From positions 2,480,001 through 2,544,000 of the forward strand of contig MU271147.1 of NCBI GenBank assembly GCA_021432605.1: a stretch of 64,000 nucleotides of DNA, given 5' to 3'. Made by a program: the position numbers and the translations under genes. Each line of letters begins with the position of its first letter. The stretch's first letter is position 1. The notes under the pieces are model-generated. The model saw only the letters and a list, made by a program, of their open reading frames with translations, was not told the origin of the DNA and searched no databases. Shown here in pieces: positions 22,284-35,047 of this stretch. This DNA is from Coniochaeta sp. PMI_546 (taxonomy: Eukaryota > Ascomycota > Sordariomycetes > Coniochaetales > Coniochaetaceae).

Positions 22284-24317
22284 ATGTCGAACTCGCCGCC
22301 CTCCAACAACGAATCGGGCTCCATCTACACCGAGCCCAAGCAGGGCCTCGAGAATGACTCGCCCGAGGTTCTAGGGGCCGTTAAGACGGTCCACGCCGAC
22401 GGCTACGTGGACTATGTCGACAAAAAGGCCATCGGCGGCGACGTGGAGACTATGCCGCAAGGTTACTTCTACAGCCCGCAGTTCATCGGCACTATCATGG
22501 CCCAATGTCTGGGCAGCATTGTCGCCTACCTGGGCTGGGTGCTGCCAGCTAACACTTTGACGCTCATCAATGCTGATCTCGGCAACTCGAAGGACATCAA
22601 CTGGGTCGCCACGGTGTGGACTCTGGGTTCATGCATTGGTTTCCTCATTGTTGGCCGGCTGTCCGATATCTTTGGCCGCAAGTGGATGGTTCAGTCGTCC
22701 ATGGCGCTGTCCCTCGTCGGTTGCATCCTCGGCTGTCTCGCCAAGAGCGTCAACATGCTCATCGCCGCGAACCTCCTCAACGGTCTTGCCGCCGCAGGTC
22801 AGCTGTCCTTTGGCATCGTTATGGGCGAGCTGGTCCCCAACAGGCTGCGCGGCCCCGTGGTCACCGTGGTCTTCCTCTCGTCGCTGCCTTTCGCCGTGTT
22901 CGGACCAGTGATTGCCCGATCGTTCATCGACCACACGGCCGCCAAGTGGAGGTGGAGTTACTATCTAGGCATCATCTTTTCTGGTGTCACCATGATCCTG
23001 TACCAGTTCTTCTACCACCCGCCCACGTACGACCAGCTGCACGTGCACGGCAAGACGAAGTGGAAGATGTTCAGGGAGCTCGACTTTGTGGGCATCTTCC
23101 TCTTCATCGCCGGCTCTGTGCTCTTCCTCATCGGTCTCTCTTGGGGTGGCCAGGCGTACCCCTGGGTCAGCGCCCCAGTGCTGTGCACTATCATCATCGG
23201 CATCTTTACCCTGGTCGGCTTTGTCGTTTATGGTAGGCTCCCTCTCCTCTCCCTGAGTCACGGTGTTAGATTGGCAATGTGCTGACAGCATAATAGAGGG
23301 CTACTTCTGCAAGACGCAGCCCTTCATGCCACCCCGCCTGTTCAAGAACATCGGCTTCGACGCCATTGTCGTCATCGCAGCCATCGGCGCCATGATCTAC
23401 TACTCTCTCACCGTCCTGTGGCCGCAGATCATCTCCTCTCTCTACGAGACCGACTCTATCAAAGTCGGCCTGCAGTCCTCCGTCGTCGGCGGCGGCATTC
23501 TGCTCGGCCAAGTCCTTGGCGGCTTCGCCCTCACCTACGTGCCCAAGGTGAAGTTCCAGGTCATCATTGCGGCATGCCTGTCGTTCGCCTTCATCACGCC
23601 CCTTGTACTGATCAACGCCGATACCTGGACTATGACCATCGCGCTCGGCACGCTGACTTGTATCTGTAAGTCCTTAACCATGTCTCACACCCTCACCACA
23701 ACTCACCTGGCCATACTAACACCCCGCAAGCAATCGGCTACATCGACAACATCTCCTTCCCAGGCGTGACCCTCGTCGTCGAACCCCAAGACATCGGCCT
23801 CGCCACCGGCGTCCTGGGCTCCATCCGCGCCCTGGGAGGCGCCGTGGCGCAGGCCCTCTACGTATCCGTCTTCGTCAACAAGCTCAACGACAACATCCCC
23901 GCCTACGTCGTCCCCGCCGTCACGGGAGCGGGACTGCCCGCCTCGTCGGTGACCGCCTTCTTCGCGGCGCTGACCACGGGCGACTTCTCGGGCGTCCCGG
24001 GCGTCACCGACGCGGTCCTCGCCGCCCTGGGACCGGCGATGAAGGTGGCCTACTCGCAGAGCTTCAGGATCGTCTTCTTCTGCACGATTCCGTTCTCCGT
24101 GATCCTGATCGGGGCCAGCTTTCTGGTGCCGAACATGGAGAAGTTCCTGCACAACAATGTGGCCAAGAGGTTGCAGGGCCGGGGCACTGGGGATGTTCTC
24201 GAGGCCAAGGAGGCGGCGCCGGCGACGGTTCCTGGGAGGGGGGTGGGACAGGTGCCCAAGGAGATGATGGCGGCGGATGTGCAGACGGTCGAGAAGGTTG
24301 ACGATGGTCGGGTGTAA
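22284..24317 (+). CDS. MFS efflux pump, TRI12/DHA14-like family
   Basis: Plasma-membrane major facilitator transporter related to the trichothecene efflux pump family. Exons 22284-23232, 23297-23665 and 23731-24317 give 634 aa. A hydrophilic N-terminal region of about 70 residues is followed by about 14 hydrophobic segments. The MFS motif A region reads GRLSDIFGRKWMVQSS, and motif C-like LAKSVNMLIAANLLNGLAAAGQ and GVLGSIRALGGAVAQALY segments are visible. The C terminus is a charged cytosolic tail. The ATG at 22284 is preferred because the open frame to its left has no other ATG. The neighbours are housekeeping genes, so there is no toxin cluster to suggest a cargo. TRI12-type pumps also include siderophore transporters, so the substrate is open. 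Confidence 0.88.
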
Positions 24318-25151
24318 GATAGCTGGGTTACTGATTAGGATGGGCGTTTTGTGGTTGTTGTATTGCTATTATACCAGACGAGAATGCTCGTTCGAGCAAA
24401 AGGGACTTAAAGTATAATTTGAGATGAGATGTTGATGTTCGATACACAACATGATATACAGACTTTGTCAGCAAGACATCGATGTATCACGGCAGCAATT
24501 CAAGGCTTGTTGCTACCATCCCGTTCCCCTGTTGGACTTCAAAGTGTATTCTCTCTTGTCATTTACCTGACTTCACCTACACATCGCGTAGCATCAGACG
24601 CCTGGAGTCCTCCTGCCACGGACAAATTTGCCTAATCTCCAATATAAGATCGCAGTATATTGCGATGTTTTCACTCATTCACCGTGTATCCTCTGTTTGA
24701 GAGGTGATAATGCTGTTGACTTTAGTTGAAAATGACCTCCCATTGAGACAAGCGGCAGCGGTCACGTGCCCGCACTGTCGAGTCAGAACCCGGAATCTGG
24801 CAACAACGGCAACAGGTGCGTACCTTCCAGTTGACAGCCACAATATTCATTCAAAGGCGATCATGATAACTCGCCGCGGATGGACTTAGTACCCACGTAT
24901 CTCATTTGACTTTGTCCCGAAGCAGCACGAGCGGTGCCGGCACTGCGAAGGAACTGAGCTCATCCTGCTTCACTATCTTTCATTCTTGCCCGCCTGTCTC
25001 TTACTATCTTGGCTGCTTCACTTGGTCTGTCGACATGAGTGTCTGATTGGACATGATAGATCTACATTCGAACGCTCAATAATCTTGGAGTACAAGTTGT
25101 GTGGCACTTCCATTCTCGATTTTCTACACTGAGCCACCATCAGTTATCATC
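24318..25151. other. intergenic spacer
   Basis: MFS 3' flank and signal peptide peptidase promoter; a pyrimidine-rich stretch lies at 24960-25020. No gene seen. Confidence 0.4.
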
Positions 25152-26924
25152 ATGTCTTCACAAAACAGCTCCGTCATCACATCAGTGGCGAACGTCACAA
25201 ATGCCACATCCCACAACGGCACAGCTCCCGTCCCGTCACGGTCGACGCTCTTCGATCTCTATGCAGAATGGGACTTTCTCCTCCTCACTGCTCAGGTCAC
25301 CCTCAGTGCCATGGGCATTATCTGGCTCGGCGCCAACAGCTCGCTCCGCCGACCACCCTCCGCTGCTCCGCCCGAAAAGAAGAAGGGCAAGAAGCAGGAG
25401 AAGGAGGATAAGTTCATTGAGGGCTTCGTGGCCACGGATGCCATCATGATGCCTGTCCTCGCCGGCTGTCTTCTGGTGGGGCTATACTATCTGATCAAGT
25501 GGATGGAGGACCCCGAATTGCTGAACAAGATTATGCGTACGTATATGTCGCTCATGTCCGTCATGAGCTTGGGCAAGCTTTCTGCGGATGCTCTGCATCT
25601 CATCACGAGCTTGGTGTTTCCGGCTGTGTGGATGGATAGCGCAGGTAGGCTGTACAAGATCGACTATGCTCGGCGCCGACAGCTGTTGCTAGGTGGCGAC
25701 GCCTCGGAGAATGTTGCTACGGACAAGAAGACGCCATTTCCTGGCCTTCTTTCGACGGCCAGGTTCCCCCAAAAACTGAACGGCTTCTTATGGGAGGTCC
25801 GACATCTACTTACGGAAGAATGGACTCTGCGGCTTGCCCTACACGGTCTCGGGCGAACAAAGCTTAAGATCAAGCTCAACGACATGATTGGGCTCAACAT
25901 TGCATTGCTGGCTACCATAGCATACTCCGTAACCGGCTTGCCTTGGCTGTCCAACGTGTTGGGTACAGCATTTAGCTACTCTGCCTTCACCCTCATGTCG
26001 CCTACTTCTTTCGCCATCGGAACTGGCGTGCTGGCCGGCCTGTTTGTCTACGACATCGTCATGGTCTTTTACACTCCCTACATGGTCACTGTAGCTACCA
26101 AGCTCGACGTTCCCATCAAGCTCATTTTCACGGGCACAGGCCGGTCGAGCATGCTTGGCCTCGGCGACATCGTCGTGCCCGGCATCTTCATTGCCCTCGC
26201 ATTACGATTTGACCTGTGGCGATACTACGAGAAGAAGATCAAGTACGTCCCGACGGAACTCACTACTGAAATCAGCAAGGAGGCCTCGGAGCAGACAATG
26301 ACAGTCACAGATACCCAATATCGGGCAGTCAAAGCTCCGTACATCGACCAACAAGGACAATGGGGCAACCGCCTATGGACGACGAGGCTGAGCCGGCCGT
26401 TCTCGGTATCAAGAGATACACCAGAAACGGAAGCTGCTGCGTTTCCTAAGACGTACTTTTACGCAGCTATGGCCGGATATGCTCTTGGCATGGTGTTGAC
26501 CTTGATCATGCTTTTGGTCTTCAAGCAAGGACAACCCGCGTTGCTGTACCTTGTGCCGTGCGTGGCTGGGGCTGTCTGGCTCACGGGTGCTGTTCGGGGA
26601 GAACTGAACCTCATGTGGAAGTACACCGAGGACGGAAGCCTTGATACGGAGGACGTGGTGGTCGAGCTCGACGGTGAAGGGAAGGTGGTCAGGGAGGTCA
26701 GCAAGAAACAAGAAGATGATGTTGATGCCACAGAGACTAAGCTGGAATCCACGGCGTCGGGTGATGGAGGAAGCGGTTCCCAAACGGATCAGGCACTGCA
26801 GGACAAGGACAAACCGGTGTTTGCCCATCACGGACCGGAGATACCGGGAGGGGACTACAGCGTCTTCCTCATATCACTTACCGCCCCGAGGCAACCGAGT
26901 CAACCAGATTTGAAGGACGACTAG
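25152..26924 (+). CDS. signal peptide peptidase (intramembrane aspartyl protease)
   Basis: Multipass ER protease of the presenilin-like SPP family. It cleaves leftover signal peptides and other type II membrane segments inside the bilayer, and in moulds it is linked to SREBP processing and hypoxia response. Single exon, 590 aa. The two catalytic aspartates are in the canonical VYDIVMVF (about residue 300) and LGLGD (about residue 338) motifs, and the QPALLYLVP motif is at about 461. The N terminus is short, luminal and rich in N-glycosylation sequons, followed by a Lys-rich loop near residues 75-95. A hydrophilic insert of about 100 residues separates the GLGD and PAL motifs. The charged C-terminal tail lacks an obvious KKxx retrieval signal. 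All active-site motifs are intact. Confidence 0.94.
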   Translation: MSSQNSSVITSVANVTNATSHNGTAPVPSRSTLFDLYAEWDFLLLTAQVTLSAMGIIWLGANSSLRRPPSAAPPEKKKGKKQEKEDKFIEGFVATDAIMMPVLAGCLLVGLYYLIKWMEDPELLNKIMRTYMSLMSVMSLGKLSADALHLITSLVFPAVWMDSAGRLYKIDYARRRQLLLGGDASENVATDKKTPFPGLLSTARFPQKLNGFLWEVRHLLTEEWTLRLALHGLGRTKLKIKLNDMIGLNIALLATIAYSVTGLPWLSNVLGTAFSYSAFTLMSPTSFAIGTGVLAGLFVYDIVMVFYTPYMVTVATKLDVPIKLIFTGTGRSSMLGLGDIVVPGIFIALALRFDLWRYYEKKIKYVPTELTTEISKEASEQTMTVTDTQYRAVKAPYIDQQGQWGNRLWTTRLSRPFSVSRDTPETEAAAFPKTYFYAAMAGYALGMVLTLIMLLVFKQGQPALLYLVPCVAGAVWLTGAVRGELNLMWKYTEDGSLDTEDVVVELDGEGKVVREVSKKQEDDVDATETKLESTASGDGGSGSQTDQALQDKDKPVFAHHGPEIPGGDYSVFLISLTAPRQPSQPDLKDD

Positions 26925-28517
26925 AACTGGGCGGGGCTGTAGTCATTTGGTATTATGGGTGGTCCCAAGGAGTGATACTAAATGGGCTATGGAAAGCTGG
27001 TTGACATAGGTACAGTACCTACCAGGCAAGCCCGGTCGTTATTCTCCCTAGTGCATCTGATAGGAGTTCTGGTCAGCGATGATCAAACAAAAGTAAGGCC
27101 AAGGTAGACAGACGTCTGTGCATATTCCGGCGAGCTATTGAATTGGCGTTCGGAGCATGCATGGTGTTGACTTCATACGTTTCTGATAAGGAGGCTTCCC
27201 AATTGTCACATTGCCGAGTCACGTAACAAACTTCATCTGAAGGGGAGCAACCCGAATCAAGCCCTCCAGTAAATCAAAGAAACGAAGATTGAGTTAGATC
27301 GTCGGTCTTTCTGCTCAGCTCCATATCCCTTTCCGCATCGAAAACAATAATATGTTAAGGTTCGCGACCTTCACCGAGAAGCGAGGCAAAAAAACAGGAG
27401 CTGGAGGGTATATATGTCTGCGTTACCTTGCCCAGTTGATCGACAGCTCTTCGACATTCCAAGATCATCTTCCTCAAGTGAGATTCAAGCAATGTCCATT
27501 ACGTTTATATTACATCTTCGTACATTCTTCGTTAGAGTCTATCCACAAAGAAAGAAGTGGACGGAACCATGGATGACACTCCCAGCAGAGCGAGACGGCC
27601 GGCGTGGTACTCTCATCTCAAGACTTCTGATTGGAATCCCAGTGCCCGTTCCAGACTTCTCAAGATGGATAGCAATATGAATCACACAGGACAACAGTAG
27701 CTCCTCGACTCGCCTTCTGATACCGCAGACACGCACCCTGCCCAACCCTCCAAACTTAACAGAATCGAGAGCACCACGGACAACACGCTCGGGGCGGAAA
27801 TGACATATCCCTACAAAAAGCCGTTCAAATGTCCCTGGCAAGCGTCCTAGCTCTCCTTCCAAGCCCTCCTGCAAATTGGACAGCAACATGCGCGAGACGC
27901 CTACAAGAAAGGCGCTCGTGACGCAGCGTATTCCTTCTCGCATGAAGCTGCCAGACCTCCTCGTGGGACTCCCCCGAGAACCCCAACCGGACAGTGTTGT
28001 CAAACGAGTATAGCACACGGCCAGTTCACAGTGCCTAATTGACGCTGTTGCACAGACGGAGATTATCAAGAAGTGTGCAACAGGCTTCAAGGAGGATGAA
28101 AGAATGACTATAGCGTTTGCAATTGCAATTGCCGGTATCAAGACCGACCACTAGCTTGTATCCGACGTAGACAGTCAAGGTATCATGAACAAGTTTTATC
28201 AGCAAGAATCCAGAGTCGAGACAGCCTCCGCGGCTTTTGAAATCCCATCGTATATGACCCTGATGTAGATCCCAACAAACAACGGGCGCCCGACAACCCT
28301 TTGTACAGGCGTAGTACTCCTTGCATACAATTCAGTGCGCCCTCCGCCACGGCCCCGTGTAGTAAACAATACCGGCTAAAGGTTTCCAATCCAAATAAAT
28401 GCATCATTACTCCGTAAGTAAGTAAATCCTGTCGACCCAGACCCCGTAACACCATACTAATATTTTCCCCAGCAAATAAACAGATAGATATCAAATGCGA
28501 ATGTGAAAGAATCCGCA
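26925..28517. other. convergent spacer with an unexplained open stretch
   Basis: Lies between converging SPP and OPT genes. A TAGGTAC-type motif is near 27005. From 27539 to 28141 the minus strand is open for 200 codons. The plus strand has an ATG at 27570 (MDDTPSRARRPAWYSHLKTS) and later a frame ending IAFAIAIAGIKTDH at 28153. The plus-strand segments do not join under simple splice rules that I could verify, and neither strand shows a known domain. I leave it uncalled, as a possible small or decayed gene. Confidence 0.3.
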
Positions 28518-31079
28518 TCACGGCCATGAGGATGGGCCAAACGTCTCCCCTGGAGGAACTGTCGACTGGACTGCCGAGCCCATCGTATCGAGCGTCGTGA
28601 TGGCATTGCCAAACCAGTCGATCTGCTTGACATTTGTCATGTACAGGCCAAAGAAGACGACCACTGTGGACAGGATGAGGCCCGAGTCCAGGGCTGCCGA
28701 CGTGATGTAGTTGTACTGCAGCCACCAGCCTCCGTGACGGCGCTTGATGAAGTAGTTGAAGGCGGCGCCGACGATGCCCCAGCAGAAGTAGATGTAGGTC
28801 GTCGCTGGCGGGATCCAGCCGGAGCCGCCGAAGATGAGCGGCGCGTTGACGTAGCGCCAGATGCTCCGGGGGTAGCGACGCGCAAGCAACCACGTGAGAA
28901 CGGGTGTCACGGCGCCGACGAGCCAGAACCACTGCAGCGAGCTGTACAGGGCCTTACCCGAGAATATGCGGGCCGGTCCTATGGCGCCCCAGATGACGGA
29001 AGCTGTGTAGAAGACTTTCGCCTGAGAACATGTGTACCCATCCTTCTGGTACTCGGTGCAGATGTCCGGGATGGTCCCGAGGGCCCAGTTCATGACGGCG
29101 ATTTGCACGACGGCAGACCACACCGATGCAATCAGCTGTGACCAGAACATGATCCGAGGCGGGACTTTCATATAGTGGCCGAGCTTGAGATCCTGCGCGA
29201 AATAGAGGGCCTGCGACATGCAGACATAGCTGTAGTTCTTGAAGATCATCATGGCCAGCGGCCGTCCGGGAAGCATATAGCCGACGATGAACTCGGTCAG
29301 GACGTTGAGGCCGAGTTGGATGTTGGTGACAGCCTGCACGATACCAACGGGCACCACCCACACCATCGGCAGGATCATGCAGACAATGTAAGCCCACCAG
29401 GGAAACTCGGTAGGCCAGTGGCAAACAACAGCGAATGACATGGCGATCATGGCTGCGAACAGGGCAAGGTACCACCAGTCCTCTGCATCGCGGTACTTTT
29501 TCATCAATCGCATGTGGACATCGTCTTCCTGCCCGCGAGCCAGTTTCAGCTGCGACCAGATGGACTTTCCGTGGTAAAGGCCGACGTGGATGATCACGGA
29601 GGCAACTGCAGCAAAGGCCAGACCGTACGCGAGCGCGAACTGTGTTGGAAGGTATAGCGGAGAGTAGGCGAAGTATTTCTCCTCGTCGAATTGGAAGTTG
29701 GTGAGGATGTTCTGTACGTTGTACTGAACTCCTGTGTTATCGTAGGCGTGCGAGTGCTGGACCGGGAGATAGTTGGTGTACCAGTGACCGGTGTATTGGA
29801 TGCCCATTGACACGAAAACGAAGAAGATGACTATGCCGATCATGACGTTGGCGATGGCATGAAACGGCGGAATAAGCGGCGACATAACATAGCCGGAGAT
29901 CACTGTCCAGTCGAAGCTGATGGGTAAGAGGCCGTAGCCGGACTGGCCGCCAAAGAGCTGGTTGACAAGGACATTCTCCGGGTAGATCCAGGTAACCCAG
30001 CAAAACCACGATAGTCCTGTGAATATCCAGCCAGGGAAGAAGTACCACGCGAACGAACCGCACCAGACGATGAGGAACCACTTGTAGCGGCCGATCGACC
30101 AGCCTCCAGTTTTCGCGGGATCGCTGGGCGAATGGTCGTGTAGTGTGTAGAAAAGAGCGCAGTTGACCAGGTCCGATGGCCATATCATGGCCGCAGGCCA
30201 CACCAAGAAGCGTCGTGCCAATCCAGCGATGCCGTAGCCCGTGCAGAGCGTCGTTATACCGAGCAGCATCTGCCATCCCCATCCAAAGTACTGGCCATAC
30301 CACACCTGCTGGGCAATGATAACGTCTGTGGCATACAAGGCACCACCGCCGTATGCAGCCTGTTCGATGTCAGTCGCTTCCGATCCGAGTGGAAACCTCC
30401 CGATTCGAGACTTACATTTGACATGCACACAATGACGACATGCTCCTTGACGTTGAAGGGTCCTGGCTTCAAGTTGAACTTGATGCCGAGCACCTTGAAT
30501 TCACGATCCGGGAAGATCAAATCCCAGCCCAAGCCAATGGGATAGGCGACCAGCTGGATAACATATGTCGTGAGCAGCACTGTCGGGTTGCGAAGTGAGA
30601 AGAGCATGTTAACGCCGGACCCAATCGTGCATAACAGCATCCCGATGACCCATGCGCGGATCGTGTTGACCGGCACCTCGACATCGTAGTTCCGTACCGA
30701 TGCTCGAACCTTGAGAGTATGTTAGATGCATATTCTCTCTGCGGTGCACACCGCTGCAGACAAGACGCATAAAAGAAAAACAGATGCGCTTGTGGCACCA
30801 ACCTACCTCTGGGTAAGGTGAATTATCCTCGGTGAGGATCTGTTCGATCTCGATGCCCTTCTCCGGGTTTGCGGTGTTGATGGCGGCATCAATCTGGATC
30901 AGCTCGTCCAAGGGTAGGTTGGGGTCCAGGTGGTGCAGTTTCTCGAATTCCTTCAGGGTAGTCAAAGCGTCCATGGCGGCTTGGTCGCCGGTCATATACG
31001 ACTCATCATCAGCAGAAAACCTGTCTGGCGTAATGTTCTCAACCTGGTGTCGTCGCCAGAAGTTCAGGAATCTCGCCAT
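28518..31079 (-). CDS. OPT-family small oligopeptide transporter
   Basis: Proton-coupled transporter of the oligopeptide (OPT/Isp4-Opt2) family that imports short peptides or glutathione-like compounds. Exons 31079-30807, 30709-30416 and 30359-28518 give 802 aa. The first 100 residues are cytosolic and acidic. The membrane part has about 15 hydrophobic segments, and family landmarks such as NPGPFNVKEH-like (KPGPFNVKEHVVIVCMSN), PSDLVNCALFYTLHD, DWTVISGYVMSPLIPP and NAPLIFGGSGWIPPATT are clear. The last of these resembles the conserved (N)P.IF.G...PPA.. motif near the C-terminal end. Splice junctions are phase 0 and restore the family sequence. The OPT member and substrate cannot be told from sequence alone; iron-chelate transport is less likely than peptide transport for this subgroup. 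Confidence 0.93.
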
Positions 31080-34000
31080 CCTCGACTCTGGTGGTGCGGT
31101 ATCCGAACTACTCCCGGCGCAAGTCGCTGAAAGTAGGACGGGGGGAGGAATTTAAAAAGAGCCAGGTCGAGAGCAGAGGTAAAACGAGGGGCGAACTGGG
31201 TTAAAAGAGAGGGGGACCGAAAATGGTAACACGGGATGGCGACAAGGGTTCGCTACAATCGCTACAACGATTTAATATAAATTGAGCCAAAGCCTGGCCA
31301 TCGCGTGGTTTTTTTTCTCTCGGGCGACGATGGCAGCGTGCAGAGCGTGCAGTACGTGCAGCAAGCCACCCCCCGATGCAAGCACAAGGGACAAAGTCGG
31401 TAGCAAATGCGGGTGTCTGAGGGTCTGAGGTTGTGCGGTGCGATTCCTGAGAGGGACGATAGGCAAATACAAGACGGAAATGAAAGTATTTGATTGACAG
31501 ATTGCAATCGGCTATGGTGTCCAGGCACGAGCAGCCAAGGACAGAAATGCAAGGCAGTGTTGGCTCGGCAAGCAGGGGGAGCAAGGTCAAGGTTAGGGAG
31601 GAAGAAGCAGCAGCAGCAACAGCAGCAGTGCAACAAAAAGAAAGATGGTCGAGAGGAACGGGGCAGCTAAAGGCCGTGTCTGTTCAGTCGTCTCTTCCGG
31701 AAACTGGAGAATCGGCGAACGGGGGAACTGGACCACTGGACCACTGGGCAGGCACACTACCCTCCGTTTCCCTTGTTCTGCTTGTGCGACTGCCACCCCA
31801 AAACCAGCTTCATTGGTACTAGCGTGCCGTCCTTGGGGGAAGTCGTGCTTGCCATCCGAAGGTCATCATGGCTAGCCCAATCAACTTGCAGGCACCTGAG
31901 GATTAGTGCAAGGTACAGGTACTTAGTAAGATGCACGCTATCCCTCTCCCTCTCTCCTCTATCTTTTTGCTACTGCGGTTTAATTCGCTCTGTTGTCTTG
32001 TGGAGTTCCCTCTTTATTTGGCGCTGCTGGTCTGTCATTCAACGATGCGTTGGAAAGCATCTGCGAATACCTTCAGTAGATCCTCTTCAGGCTACACATT
32101 CTAAGGTATACATACATGCAGGCAAAAAGATGGGGGTGGGTTTCTTGTCGGTTCTTGGGAGATGCATATTACTGCTATCACGGAGGATGCAGACTCCAGC
32201 TATCTTCCACCTGCCTAAATTGGATGGAAAGGCTGGACAAGAGGCCGGGGTTGGCTGAATCAAAGGCGGGGTGGGCTCCGACGCCACAGCTTCACGATGG
32301 ATGGCCAGCAGAGGACCGAAGAGGGACTTTTAGCTTGGATTCAGCGATGCGAATGCTGTCGATAATCGATATCGGTGCCCGGTTCCCATACAGTCAGACC
32401 ACTGCTGCTCACGTCCTTATCAAACCGCTGGAACTCAGCAGGCAGTCGGCTTCCCCATGTTCATAGCGCAGCAGGAGGCGCACAACCTGCAACTGACGGC
32501 GGTCTCACAATCTTGTCGTCGTCAAACATCGTGCGACCAGCATTGCTGGTGATCCTAGCAAAGCAGCCCTTCTCAGATTGTTGGCGAAACGCCAGGACAC
32601 GCCAAATAGATTGGACGTATGTATGGTGTAGAGGTACCTTATGAATGTCTGCTGGAGGAGGAAAGCACATGGTCCCCTAGGCCCAGGCTGCTCAAGTCTG
32701 TGCTTTTGGTCTGTTCAGCGCAATCTGGATTGCTTGCGTTTCCCCACATGTCTTAAGGTTTAGGGTGGAGTCCGGCTCGCCTAGCCCCTTATCGCTCCTT
32801 CCTCCATTCTGACGGTCACGATCACAAGCTCCCCGGGTGGAAACCCCGAATGATCGCCCAAAATGCTCGACATGATAGATTGCCAAGGTAGGAGGTACCT
32901 ACCGACTGTGTTGCTACACCGAGTACCTTGAGACCCTGGCGGACATAGTAACATTGTTCACGATACCTGCTATACCTTATCCAGGTCTTCGGGACACTTT
33001 GTAATTTGAGACTTTTGTCCTTTTGAACGTAGGTAATGATAATGCAGCCGATGGGTTGACGTCCCGAGTACACGTATGCCCAGAGATAAGGTTGACCTCT
33101 TCGCGGGGCGACATGCGCGCACTTCCAGCACAAGTTGAAGATGGAAGCCTGCGGAGCACTTTTGTCAGGCGGCCGTAGCCGGACGGGAGGCTCCGTGACC
33201 AGTATCGGATTCCAGTCTCGAACTTTGCGAGGCGGGCAATGATCATTGCCGGCTTGCTTCTCAGATTTGTAGTAACACATCTTGTCGGGCAATTCGGGGT
33301 CTGATATCCTGACGGTCGTGGTTCTATACCGTATTATATCCGCCGGAACCCGTTGAGATCGTCGACTCGATGCCGGCACCAGTTCGCCCTAATCGGTCCC
33401 CAACTCTTGGCGGCTGCTAGCCACATACCTCTACATCCCAGGTGGCTGAATGGGTCGTGGAGAAAAGTTGCTGTCACAACTTGAGGCTGTCCCATCGGAC
33501 AAAAGCAACTACTCCTCCAAATGATGGCCTGACGAAGCTATCTTCAATTCCGAGTCTTGTACAAACACCCAAGGCTTCTACACGTGTAGAACCCCGGTCG
33601 GAATTTGATGGTTGTTCTTAGTGCTGAGCGGCTTGCCTCAGCCAAATCGGTCCGACCACAGTGACCAATAGTATGCCGGAGTTCTAACTTCTCGGCGAGG
33701 CTTCGGTCGGCAGCCTCGCTAGGAGCTGGTCAGGCCCGAAGGAGACTGTGATACGATCAGGACTTCCTCTGACTGCTTGGCTCTCGACCAATGTTCGCCT
33801 CAGAGAGCTTGCACCTCCTTTACAGATCAACATAGCATCTAATGGAACTCTCCACATCAGCATCGCTGCCAGACTTCTCTCTGCAAGGGAAGAGACCGGC
33901 CATCCATTGATCCCAGAGCCAGGAACCCGGGATCTAGAATCACACTCTGCCAGCTTCTTCGGCCGCCGGGGAAATGTCAGATAACTCGGTCTTCTGCCGG

Positions 34001-35047
34001 GGGTAGCAGCGTGCACAGAGTACAGCTGCAGTTCGACCTGTCTGGGCTCTCCACATCCGGTGAGGATACTACGAAGTACGTGCAGGTAAAGACAACCGGC
34101 CCTGTACGGAGCATTCTTGCAGTCACCAGTTCGGGCCCTCGTCCACTGGTGGCGGCACGGAAAGCTCCAACAAAAATAGCATTGTACAAATTGGCCCAGC
34201 TCCCGGCTATTTAGAATAGATTAACCCGGTGCAACCATGGACCTCAACGCAACCAAAAAGAAGCATTTCCTGGCCGACGCCTCCATGCAATAGCTCTCAT
34301 GTGATATAGCGGCCTGTGTGGTCGGCGGGCTGGGGGCTGTTGTGATCGCTCAACTGCAACCCCCTTGCCTGCAAACATTCTGTGGTTTGGATCACGATTC
34401 TAACTCGTGATGCGCCAACAGCACTTCTGCACAGAGACCGTTGGTTGGTGATGCCGATAGTTGCAGGACGGCTGCTGGTTCAAGAGAACGGCCGTGACTT
34501 AGTCTAGCCTCGTAAACAATGGAGATAGATGAGCCTGAAGGCGTGCTCGCGTTGTGGTAATATGCCACCCGGCGCGACCTTCCAGTAGAGTTTTGACACA
34601 ACCGTCTGATACAGGTTTAGGTGTGACGCCTACAGCGATCGTGATGCCTTTGATAACATTGCGAACCCGGCAGTTACGACTAATACGTCTCGTACAAGGA
34701 TTCGGGGACAATGAACGAGTAGAACCAAACTCAATATCGCAAGTGACTTGGCGCATCAAGCCAGCACATCTCTCGTAGAACCTATTCACCCTCAACAGAC
34801 TCTGGGGCTATCAGCCTTCTGATCATACTCTCTCCCCCATGGATACTTCGGATTTTCTCTAGGACAGGCCGGCGTCCTGGATCCGGTTGGGTGACTTGTG
34901 ACAGGTATGGGCTCTATATACCAGCAGACATCCTCAGTCACTGGCGAGAGCCTGATATCAACTTAAAGTTGCCCTATAGTCTCTCAAATCATCTTTGTCA
35001 CTATGTTCAGCCTGTGTCCATTGCTTTCTGGAACCCAATTTCTCAAG
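31080..35047. other. 4-kb gene-poor spacer
   Basis: The upstream part (31100-31900) is the OPT leader and promoter. It carries GA-rich and CAG-rich runs near 31595-31640 and CT-rich runs near 31940-31970. TAGGTACC-type motifs are at 31913 and 32885-32905. The rest has only short frames without domains on either strand. No RNA gene or recognisable mobile element was found. Confidence 0.45.

Noticed and set aside
22284-26924. Secondary-metabolite or toxin cluster around the TRI12-type pump
   Set aside because: The neighbours are MED12 and signal peptide peptidase; no synthase, tailoring enzyme or pathway regulator is present.
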